Shown here piece after piece: positions 1 to 5,703 of a DNA stretch of 5,724 bases. The DNA lies in the NCBI GenBank assembly GCA_015489265.1, contig WFZY01000017.1, forward strand, positions 1-5,724, written 5' to 3'. The notes below the pieces were generated by a model. That model did not search any database, had not been told where the DNA came from, and worked only from the letters and a program-made list of their open reading frames with translations. Made by a program: the position numbers and the translations under genes. The stretch comes from Flavobacteriaceae bacterium. Its GTDB lineage: Bacteria; Bacteroidota; Bacteroidia; Flavobacteriales; Flavobacteriaceae. Position 1 is the stretch's first letter. Each line of letters starts with the position of its first letter.

Positions 1-60
1 AAGCTGCACATTGGTAATATTTATGCAATTTTGAAAATAATTTAATAATTTCATGAGTTT

Positions 61-72
61 TTACAATTGTAA
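61..72. promoter_or_regulatory. Putative operator O1, perfect 12-bp palindrome
   Basis: TTACAATTGTAA is a perfect palindrome and recurs exactly at 108-119. It overlaps the probable -33 region of the promoter of the downstream helix-turn-helix gene. A dimeric XRE-type protein would be expected to bind such a symmetric site, so this is inferred to be an autoregulatory operator. The palindrome and its repetition are seen directly; the binding is inference. Confidence 0.6.
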
Positions 73-95
73 TATTGATATTTTTTGTAAATTTG
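67..95 (+). promoter_or_regulatory. Putative promoter of the XRE regulator gene
   Basis: TAAATTTG at 88-95 matches all six fixed positions of the Bacteroidota -7 element TAnnTTTG. A TTG at 67-69, 18 bp upstream, could serve as the weaker -33 element. The start of transcription would then fall near 101-103, about 20 nt before the ATG. The -33 assignment is tentative. The two 12-bp palindromes lie one over the -33 region and one just downstream of the predicted start, as expected for a repressed promoter. Confidence 0.45.
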
Positions 96-107
96 ACTAA
101 TATTAAA

Positions 108-119
108 TTACAATTGTAA
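108..119. promoter_or_regulatory. Putative operator O2, perfect 12-bp palindrome
   Basis: This is the second exact copy of TTACAATTGTAA, 47 bp from the first and ending 3 bp before the ATG at 123. It occupies most of the predicted 5' untranslated region, so a bound protein could block initiation or early elongation. No Shine-Dalgarno sequence is present in this stretch, which is normal for Bacteroidota. Confidence 0.6.
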
Positions 120-122
120 ATT

Positions 123-560
123 ATGAAAAACATTAGTGAACGTGTTCAGTTTATCCTAAAACATTACAATTTAACGGCAGGTAGTTTTGCTGACAAAATG
201 GGAATTCAAAAAAGTAGTATCTCTCACCTACTCTCCGGTCGTAATAAACCATCCTTTCAGTTTTTATCAAAATTGGTAAAAGCTTTTCCTGAAATAAACT
301 TAAATTGGTTTATTACCGGTGATGGCGATATTTTTAATCAAACTGAACAAAATATCGAATATGCAAATCTCAAGCATTTGGATAAACAACCGGAAAAGCT
401 TGATAGAAGAGTTGAAAATGAAATTTCTGCAAATAATATGGAACAGAAAGCTTTGGAACCAAATAAATTGGTAGATGAAACCGGTTCAAATGCCAATATG
501 GTAGAAAATATCATTATGGTCTATGCCAATGATACTTTTAAAATTCTTAAAAAACAATAG
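123..560 (+). CDS. XRE-family helix-turn-helix transcriptional regulator
   Basis: This is a 145-residue cytoplasmic DNA-binding protein. Residues about 4-66 form a Cro/C1-type (HTH_3) domain: the first helix around SERVQFILKHYN, the second around SFADKMGI (21-28), and the recognition helix around KSSISHLLSGRNKPS (30-44), followed by helices covering FQFLSKLVKAFPEINLNWFITGDG. Residues about 72-125 are polar and probably a flexible linker. The last 16 residues (IIMVYANDTFKILKKQ) are a hydrophobic/aromatic segment of the kind found at the C terminus of related Bacteroidota regulators, perhaps for dimerisation or sensing. There is no peptidase or ligand-binding domain, so it is not a LexA/CI-type self-cleaving repressor. 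Two identical palindromes flank its promoter, suggesting it represses itself. It converges on the yjbQ-like gene with only 32 bp between stop codons. The regulator call is firm; its other targets are unknown. Confidence 0.9.
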   Translation: MKNISERVQFILKHYNLTAGSFADKMGIQKSSISHLLSGRNKPSFQFLSKLVKAFPEINLNWFITGDGDIFNQTEQNIEYANLKHLDKQPEKLDRRVENEISANNMEQKALEPNKLVDETGSNANMVENIIMVYANDTFKILKKQ

Positions 561-592
561 TGACGGTTATGCCCGGTGTCCTTTATAGAAAA

Positions 593-1003
593 TCAAGACA
601 TAATCGTAGCAATCAACTTGCGGTTTCCGGCATTGTTTCTAAATTCACACAAAAATATACCTTGCCACTGCCCCAAATTTAATCTACCATTGGTAATAGG
701 AATGGTAATATCAGTTCCAATCATAGCCGCTTTGATATGCGCCGGCATATCATCACTGCCTTCTATGGTATGTTGATAGTATGGCATATCTTCTTTGACA
801 ATATCGTTAAATGCCGATTCCAAATCTTGGCGTACCGTCGGATCAAAATTTTCATTAATCATAATACTGGCGGAAGTATGTTGTATGAATAAATGCAATA
901 AACCGGTTTGGGGTAACATCTCTCCTACTTCATCTATAATCAAATCTGTAATCAAGTGGTAGCCACGCGGAAAAACCGGTAAAATGATTTTCTTTTGTTT
1001 CAT
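593..1003 (-). CDS. yjbQ: YjbQ/UPF0047 family protein
   Basis: This 136-residue protein is of the usual length for the UPF0047 (secondary thiamine-phosphate synthase) family. Family landmarks are in order: HTSASIMINEN (42-52), YYQHTIEGSDDMPAHIKAAMIG (75-96) and GRLNLGQWQGIFLCEF (106-121). The conserved His, Asp, Glu and Asn residues that line the presumed metal-binding active site are present. E. coli YjbQ has a weak thiamine-phosphate synthase activity, but the physiological role of the family is not settled, so the enzyme name should be treated with caution. The usual G-T-W-Q of the family signature reads G-Q-W-Q here (111-114). The start lies 6 bp after the stop of the 482-residue gene, so it is the distal gene of that transcript. 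It converges with the regulator gene, with no clear terminator between them. Confidence 0.88.
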   Translation of the reverse strand: MKQKKIILPVFPRGYHLITDLIIDEVGEMLPQTGLLHLFIQHTSASIMINENFDPTVRQDLESAFNDIVKEDMPYYQHTIEGSDDMPAHIKAAMIGTDITIPITNGRLNLGQWQGIFLCEFRNNAGNRKLIATIMS

Positions 1004-1009
1004 TGTAGT

Positions 1010-2458
1010 TTAATTAAATTTTAGCCGATTATAACCGAACAGTTTATTTTTTTTGATTTGTTCTGCAATTTCGTCCGGAACCAATATTTCCCAACCGGAA
1101 ATACCCTTTTGAATTTTTTCGATTAATTCGCGATTATAAGTACTTAACAAAGTTTCGTCATAATCTGTAATATCGACAAATTTACCGTCATTCTTAAAAT
1201 AATCAAACAAATCTTGCATCTCTTTGTCTAAACGAATATTGCGACTGCAAATAATTTGCTCTTGTGCTCTTTCTTTATATGGATAGATATATAATTTAAT
1301 GTTTTTATTGAGCAATTTTCCCATCGCTTCCAAGATACCCCCACTCAAATGTTTGTAGTAATTTTTATCAAACAATTTGATTAAATGATTGGCACCGATA
1401 ATCAAGCCCATACGCGCTTTGGTAAAACGTGAAAAATATTCTGATAAACGGTAATATTCTCTAAAATTTGTCACCATAACCATTTGATTTATAGAGCTTA
1501 ACAAATTTACCCTATCTAAAAAATCTTTTTCATTGATTTGGTCCGCCCCGTTGGTCAAATTATCAAGTGTCATCTCTAAAATCAAATCAGTTTTATCGGG
1601 ATTGACATCGGGTTCTTCTTTAAATTTAGCTAAACCTTTTTCGAGCATATCGAGTGCCAGTTTGGTAACCGGTCGGAAACTGCCGCGCAGCGCCAAAATG
1701 TTTTTCTTATACAATTCATCAGCCGGTAACAAGTTGTAGCCATCCGGTCCAAACATAACCGCATCGGTAAACCCGTTTTTAACTAACAACAAACTCATCA
1801 ACCGGTTATCGACAAATGCAAACCGGGGTCCCGAAAAATTAATCATATCGATTTCAATTTTGTCCTTGTCGATATAATCGTAGAGCGATGCCAACAATTC
1901 TTTTGGATTGTCATTATAGTAAAATGCGCCGTAAATCAGGTTTACTCCCATTTTACCAAGTGTTTCTTGCTGGTGTTTGGCATCATTTTCGTGAAAACGG
2001 ACATGCAGAATAATTTCGTTATATGCTTCGTAAGGACTTAATTGAAACCGGATACCAATCCAACCGTGTCCTTTAAATTTTTTAGCAAAATCGATAGTAG
2101 CCACTGTATTGGCGTAACTAAAATAAAAGCGGTCGGGAAATTGTTTACGGTCAATACGTGCTTCCAACAAGTTGATTTCATGCGACAACATTTTTTTCAA
2201 ACGATTTTTGGTTACGTATCGTCCGTCGTCTTCTCTACCGTAAATAGCATCACTAAATTCTTTGGAATATGCCGACATGGCTTTGGCAATCGTGCCGGAT
2301 GAAGCCCCCGCTCTAAAAAAATTTCGCGCCGTTTCTTGTCCGGCACCAATCTCTGAAAATGAACCGTAAATATTTTGATTCAGGTTGATTTTTAAAGCTT
2401 TTTGCATCGGCGTAGGTGCCGATTTGAGTTCAATATCCCCCTTTAATTTTATAGACAT
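1010..2458 (-). CDS. Conserved protein of unknown function, 482 residues
   Basis: The protein is soluble: no signal peptide and no membrane helices are visible. I recognise it as a member of a conserved family from Bacteroidota whose members carry unreliable database labels such as nicotinate-nucleotide adenylyltransferase or TonB-dependent receptor. Neither fits: I see no HxGH nucleotidyltransferase motif, no beta-barrel features and no export signal. The most conserved-looking blocks are IYGSFSEIGAGQETARNFFR (30-49), the following SSGTIAKAMSAYSKEFSDAIYG (53-74), YANTVATIDFAKKFKGHGWIGIRFQL (115-140), INFSGPRFAFVDNRLMSLLLVKNGFTDAVMFGPDG (206-240), ILALRGSFRPVT (254-265) and YYKHLSGGILEAMGKLL (367-383). 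Glycine-rich turns and invariant-looking Arg, Asp and Glu residues suggest an enzyme, but no reaction can be assigned. The ATG follows a 59-bp gap holding a perfect -7 box, and the stop lies 6 bp before yjbQ, implying cotranscription and perhaps linked roles. Confidence 0.85.
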   Translation of the reverse strand: MSIKLKGDIELKSAPTPMQKALKINLNQNIYGSFSEIGAGQETARNFFRAGASSGTIAKAMSAYSKEFSDAIYGREDDGRYVTKNRLKKMLSHEINLLEARIDRKQFPDRFYFSYANTVATIDFAKKFKGHGWIGIRFQLSPYEAYNEIILHVRFHENDAKHQQETLGKMGVNLIYGAFYYNDNPKELLASLYDYIDKDKIEIDMINFSGPRFAFVDNRLMSLLLVKNGFTDAVMFGPDGYNLLPADELYKKNILALRGSFRPVTKLALDMLEKGLAKFKEEPDVNPDKTDLILEMTLDNLTNGADQINEKDFLDRVNLLSSINQMVMVTNFREYYRLSEYFSRFTKARMGLIIGANHLIKLFDKNYYKHLSGGILEAMGKLLNKNIKLYIYPYKERAQEQIICSRNIRLDKEMQDLFDYFKNDGKFVDITDYDETLLSTYNRELIEKIQKGISGWEILVPDEIAEQIKKNKLFGYNRLKFN

Positions 2459-2478
2459 AGTCCAATTTTAATTTTTGC

Positions 2479-2509
2479 CAAAAATAGCAAAACTAATGCA
2501 ATATGCTAA
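2479..2509 (-). promoter_or_regulatory. Putative promoter of the 482-residue gene and yjbQ
   Basis: On the minus strand TATTTTTG (2486 down to 2479) is a perfect TAnnTTTG -7 box, placing a transcription start near 2472, about 14 nt before the ATG. Upstream, TTAGCATA (2509 down to 2502) occupies the -33 region in place of a canonical TTTG. An inverted repeat, TTTTGC at 2473-2478 and GCAAAA at 2487-2492, brackets the -7 box exactly and could be a binding site. The assignment rests on motif match and position only. Confidence 0.4.
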
Positions 2510-2517
2510 AATATTTT

Positions 2518-4860
2518 TTAATAATTTTCAGATGGCTTATCGTCTTTATTTTCAGTATTTTGTGGTATATCACTTTTATCCGGCGTTTGATCTTGTGCTG
2601 GTTTTACCAAATCTTGCGGCATGTCTTTAGTGGCATCAAAAATAATACGCAAGAGTTTACTTAGGGATTCTTCAATATCTTTAGTTTCTAATAAAATACT
2701 AATATACAGATTAGAATTTTTCAACGAACTCTCATCTTTTTGAATACGCAAAACTTGCCGGTTAATAATATCTTCTAAGTCGGCATCTAATTCGGTTGTT
2801 TTATATAGTTTACGCAGTTGATTAAAATCTCTGTTCACCAATGCTTTTTGCATGTCATTCATCAAATTAACCATAACATTTCTGATTTTTTCCAAATCTT
2901 GTTTTTGATCATTGGTTAATTCGCTATGCGTATTATCAACATATTCTTTACTCATTTTGCTGATAAAATGCATGGATTGAATTAAATCTTGAATTTTGTC
3001 TAACAATTTGATGTAATTGTTACTGATAATAATGTCTTTATCTTTATTGTTTTTAATGATATAATACAGCTTATCACGCAGTTTATTGCCTTGCTTATAA
3101 AGTTTTTTGACATTTTTATCATTCTTTTTCAGCAAATCTAAGTCATAAGCTTTCAAACCATCAATCGTATTGGCATACAATTTATTGATGTAGCCGATAA
3201 CTTTATTGATATTTTTTAAGCTTTCGGCAATCAACAACTCGGTAGATTTTTGCTCGTCAAGTTCTTGTGTACCATTGTCAAAATCAAAGAATTCTTCTTT
3301 TTCAGCAGCGACTTCTTGATCGTGTTTACGCTGACTACGGTAGAGCATAAATAATTCCGCTATAAAGAAAATTATTGCCAAATAAAATCCGAATTTATAA
3401 ATTAAAACCGCAAAGGTAAAAGCAATAAAAAATGCTGAGAGTGCCGTTAGAAACCAGCCACCTATAACGTTTAACACACCGGCTATACGGTATACGGCAC
3501 TTTCGCGTCCCCAAGCACGGTCAGCCAATGATGCACCCATAGCCACCATAAATGTAACATAAGTAGTAGATAAAGGTAAGTGCATAGAAGTTGCAATTGA
3601 AATCAAGATAGCTGCCACCAATAGATTAACCGAAGCACGAATCATGTCAAATTCCGGCATATCTTTTTTGACCTTAATGGCAGGTGTTCTAAACCGGCTG
3701 TCAATCCATATTTGTGTGGATGCCGGTATGACAGCTGTAAATGCTTTGTTAAGACCTATTGACGCTTTAACAACTGCTCTGGAAACCGGATTGGCTTGAA
3801 ATTTTTCATCTTTATCGCCCTGTGCCGATAAATCAATAGCCGTTTTGGCAACTTTTTGGGCTTTGGTAGAAAACCATAAAGTCAAAACCATAATAGTAGC
3901 AGCTCCAATCAAAAAGATTATAGGGGTTGGAACCTTGTCGCCTAAAACTGTCATCATAAATTGTGTAGCCGGCTGTCCGGAACTTGCCCAAGCTTCATAT
4001 GAATTGTAACCGGCTATCGGTACCCCGATAAAGTTCACTAAATCATTGCCGGCAAATGCTAAAGCCAATGAAAAAGTTCCGAGTAAAATAATAATTTTTA
4101 AAACATTGATATTAAAGAATTTAACTAAAATATATGAAATCAAGGTCCAAAATATCAAACTTAAGCTTATTATATATAATGTATAATCGTGAATATAAGA
4201 CTTGATGTCACCATAAAAATCTGTTCCTTTTAAACCTTTTAATATGATAAAATAAGTTATTGAAGCAATAGCCAGTCCGCTAAAAATAGATGTCGCAAGA
4301 ATTCTTTTTTTAATATCGAACTGAAAGGTAAAGATCAAACGTGAAATATATTGCACAATAGCGCCTACCGTAAAAGCAATGACCACGGATAATAATATGC
4401 CGGATATAATTTTTAAAGCACTGGACGAATTGATATACAATGCAATATCCCCTAAATCAGCACCTTGTTGTAATGTTTTAACCAAGCCCACACCGACAGC
4501 GGCACCTAATAAATCAAAAACAATAGATACCGTGGTTGAAGTCGGCATTCCCAAACTGTTAAAAATATCCAGTAAAAATATATCTGCCAACATGACCGCT
4601 AAGAAAACCGCCATGATATCGTAAAATGTAAACATACCGGGATTAAAAATACCTTTACGTGCCACTTCCATCATCCCGCTTGAAAAAACAGCCCCGATAA
4701 AAATACCCAAACTGGCAGTAATCATAATGGTCTTAAAGGTAAAAACTTTGGAACCAATGGCGGAATTTAAAAAATTTACGGCATCATTACTTACACCAAC
4801 GATTAAATCGATGACTGCTAAAAGTAATAAAATGATGACCAAAATAAGAAAGATATTCAT
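2518..4860 (-). CDS. Pit-family inorganic phosphate permease with PhoU-like C-terminal domain
   Basis: This is a predicted inner-membrane, ion-coupled phosphate transporter of 780 residues (PHO4/Pit family). The N-terminal 510 residues hold about 12 hydrophobic segments. The internal duplication typical of the family is visible: GVSNDAVNF (22-30) with GMPTSTT (104-110) in the first half, and AGNDLVNFIG (270-279) with HLPLSTT (427-433) in the second. A hydrophilic loop of about 70 residues (roughly 332-403) separates segments 9 and 10. Residues about 510-535 are charged, and about 538-742 are a helical PhoU/DUF47-like region, probably cytoplasmic and regulatory. The last 30 residues are polar, acidic and probably disordered. 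Many bacteria encode Pit and the PhoU-like partner as two genes; here they are one. I chose ATG at 4860 over an in-frame TTG at 4890 because it begins the normal hydrophobic first helix and because the TTG lies inside the predicted -7 box. The substrate, phosphate, is inferred from the family. Confidence 0.92.
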   Translation of the reverse strand: MNIFLILVIILLLLAVIDLIVGVSNDAVNFLNSAIGSKVFTFKTIMITASLGIFIGAVFSSGMMEVARKGIFNPGMFTFYDIMAVFLAVMLADIFLLDIFNSLGMPTSTTVSIVFDLLGAAVGVGLVKTLQQGADLGDIALYINSSSALKIISGILLSVVIAFTVGAIVQYISRLIFTFQFDIKKRILATSIFSGLAIASITYFIILKGLKGTDFYGDIKSYIHDYTLYIISLSLIFWTLISYILVKFFNINVLKIIILLGTFSLALAFAGNDLVNFIGVPIAGYNSYEAWASSGQPATQFMMTVLGDKVPTPIIFLIGAATIMVLTLWFSTKAQKVAKTAIDLSAQGDKDEKFQANPVSRAVVKASIGLNKAFTAVIPASTQIWIDSRFRTPAIKVKKDMPEFDMIRASVNLLVAAILISIATSMHLPLSTTYVTFMVAMGASLADRAWGRESAVYRIAGVLNVIGGWFLTALSAFFIAFTFAVLIYKFGFYLAIIFFIAELFMLYRSQRKHDQEVAAEKEEFFDFDNGTQELDEQKSTELLIAESLKNINKVIGYINKLYANTIDGLKAYDLDLLKKNDKNVKKLYKQGNKLRDKLYYIIKNNKDKDIIISNNYIKLLDKIQDLIQSMHFISKMSKEYVDNTHSELTNDQKQDLEKIRNVMVNLMNDMQKALVNRDFNQLRKLYKTTELDADLEDIINRQVLRIQKDESSLKNSNLYISILLETKDIEESLSKLLRIIFDATKDMPQDLVKPAQDQTPDKSDIPQNTENKDDKPSENY

Positions 4861-4887
4861 AATAGTTGTATATTTATTTTGTCTATT

Positions 4888-4915
4888 CAAAAATAGAAAA
4901 ATATCAGTATGCTAA
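4888..4915 (-). promoter_or_regulatory. Putative promoter of the phosphate permease gene
   Basis: On the minus strand TATTTTTG (4895 down to 4888) matches TAnnTTTG perfectly and predicts a transcription start near 4881, about 20 nt before the ATG at 4860. TTAGCATA (4915 down to 4908) lies in the -33 region, the same 8-mer seen in front of the 482-residue gene. A 6-bp inverted repeat, TCTATT at 4882-4887 and AATAGA at 4892-4897, overlaps the -7 box. No recognisable Pho box is seen. Confidence 0.4.
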
Positions 4916-4939
4916 TGAATATTTTCATTTTTTTACGAT

Positions 4940-5503
4940 TTATTTACATTGTTGTATGTAATCTATAAGTTTTGCAGTAGGCAGCCCCATAATGTTATAG
5001 TACGAACCTTTGATTTTTTTGATACCAATCAAGCCAATCCATTCTTGAATTCCGTAAGCACCGGCTTTGTCAAATGGTTTATAACGGTCAATATAATACT
5101 TGATGTCTTTATTTTTCAATTTTTTAAAATAGACTTCCGAAACATCGGCAAAGGTTAAAATGTCTTTTTTGGTACGCAGACAAACACCGGTTATGACTTC
5201 ATGTTTTGTACCTGACAGTGCTTGCAACATTTTTTTTGCAGCCGTTTTATTTTTGGGTTTTTCCAATATTTGACCGTTTAAAACGACTATGGTATCAGCG
5301 GTTATCAACAGTTCATTTTTTTTTAACTTCTCATATGCCAATGATTTTTTGATAGCCAAATATTCCGGTACTTCGGAAGCGGGTAAAATATCAGGATAAG
5401 ATTCATCGGCTTTTATCGAAACTGTCTTAAAATTCCAATCCATTTGTTGTAATAATTTTTGTCGTCGTGGGGATGCACTTCCTAATAGGATTTGATATTT
5501 CAT
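4940..5503 (-). CDS. maf: Maf-family nucleotide pyrophosphatase, dTTP/UTP (YhdE) type
   Basis: This is a complete 187-residue cytoplasmic Maf/HAM1-fold enzyme that hydrolyses nucleoside triphosphates to monophosphate and pyrophosphate. Motifs in order: LGSASPRRQKLL (7-18), containing the phosphate-binding Ser-Pro-Arg-Arg; KADES (31-35), with the conserved Asp-Glu pair; ITADTIVVLNG (67-77), with the metal-binding Asp70; LEKPKN (80-85); LSGTKHEVITGV (96-107); and FDKAGAYGIQEWIG (144-157). The KAGAYGIQ block is characteristic of the YhdE-like subgroup, which acts on dTTP and UTP and on modified pyrimidine nucleotides, rather than the YceF-like m7GTP subgroup. The name septum formation inhibitor comes from overexpression effects in Bacillus and is not a proven role here. 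The ATG at 5503 begins right at the first strand (MKYQILLGSASPRR), so the start is secure. It is the first minus-strand gene of the window, 79 bp before the permease start. Confidence 0.93.
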   Translation of the reverse strand: MKYQILLGSASPRRQKLLQQMDWNFKTVSIKADESYPDILPASEVPEYLAIKKSLAYEKLKKNELLITADTIVVLNGQILEKPKNKTAAKKMLQALSGTKHEVITGVCLRTKKDILTFADVSEVYFKKLKNKDIKYYIDRYKPFDKAGAYGIQEWIGLIGIKKIKGSYYNIMGLPTAKLIDYIQQCK

Positions 5504-5524
5504 GTTTTATTATTTTTTTGCTTG

Positions 5525-5549
5525 CGAATATAAAAAATAATTATGCTTA
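5525..5549 (-). promoter_or_regulatory. Putative promoter of maf
   Basis: On the minus strand TATATTCG (5532 down to 5525) matches five of the six fixed positions of TAnnTTTG and would start transcription near 5518, about 15 nt before the ATG. TAAGCATA (5549 down to 5542) lies upstream at a spacing similar to that of the near-identical motif before the permease gene. This is weaker than the other two minus-strand promoter calls. Confidence 0.3.
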
Positions 5550-5588
5550 TATGGTAATTGTAGGTATTAAATTGAATCAATAACAATG

Positions 5589-5703
5589 TCACCCCTTCGG
5601 GGTTCAATGGTATTTCTTATTGTCACATCTACAATCATATCACCCCTTCGGGGTTCAATGGCATTTCTTATTGTCACATCTACAATCATATCACCCCTTC
5701 GGG
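5589..5703. repeat. 51-bp tandem direct repeat, two full copies and a 13-bp partial third
   Basis: The full units at 5589-5639 and 5640-5690 differ at one base only (T at 5611, C at 5662). A third copy starts at 5691 and matches for 13 bp before diverging into TTTATT. Each unit begins with ACCCCTTCGGGGT, a GC-rich hairpin whose loop can be drawn as the stable C(UUCG)G tetraloop with three GC pairs or as a five-pair stem with a three-base loop. The full units also carry an AT-rich inverted repeat, ATTGT and ACAAT separated by 7 bp. No open reading frame crosses the array. It lies 85 bp and more upstream of the maf start. Its function is unknown; hairpin-bearing intergenic repeats are common in Bacteroidota genomes. 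Confidence 0.9.

Noticed and set aside
1..60. Partial gene or RNA at the left edge
   Set aside because: The stretch is AT-rich with no convincing open frame or tRNA-like fold.
561..592. Intrinsic terminator between the convergent genes
   Set aside because: Only very short pairings such as CGG with CCG can be drawn, and no T run follows on either strand.
576..776. Plus-strand 66-codon open frame
   Set aside because: It lies almost wholly antisense to the well-supported yjbQ gene, and its translation has no recognisable features.
1533..2302. Plus-strand open frames of 68 and 86 codons (1533-1739 and 2042-2302)
   Set aside because: Both are antisense shadows of the 482-residue gene, with no family features or upstream promoter.
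1010..2458. Annotation as nicotinate-nucleotide adenylyltransferase or TonB-dependent receptor
   Set aside because: There is no HxGH motif, no signal peptide, and no plug or barrel features; these labels seem to be propagated errors.
4861..4890. TTG at 4890 as the permease start, adding 10 residues
   Set aside because: The TTG is part of the predicted -7 box, the extra residues are polar, and ATG at 4860 begins the normal first membrane helix.
4379..5158. Plus-strand open frames at 4379-4624, 4727-4915 and 4949-5158
   Set aside because: They are shadows of the permease and maf genes; their apparent motifs are reverse complements of hydrophobic codons.
5556..5562. Half-site AATTGTA upstream of maf as a target of the XRE regulator
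   Set aside because: Only seven bases match one side of the palindrome, which is expected by chance in DNA this AT-rich.
5589..5703. CRISPR array
   Set aside because: The whole 51-bp period is repeated with a single base change, so there are no unique spacers, and no cas gene is visible.
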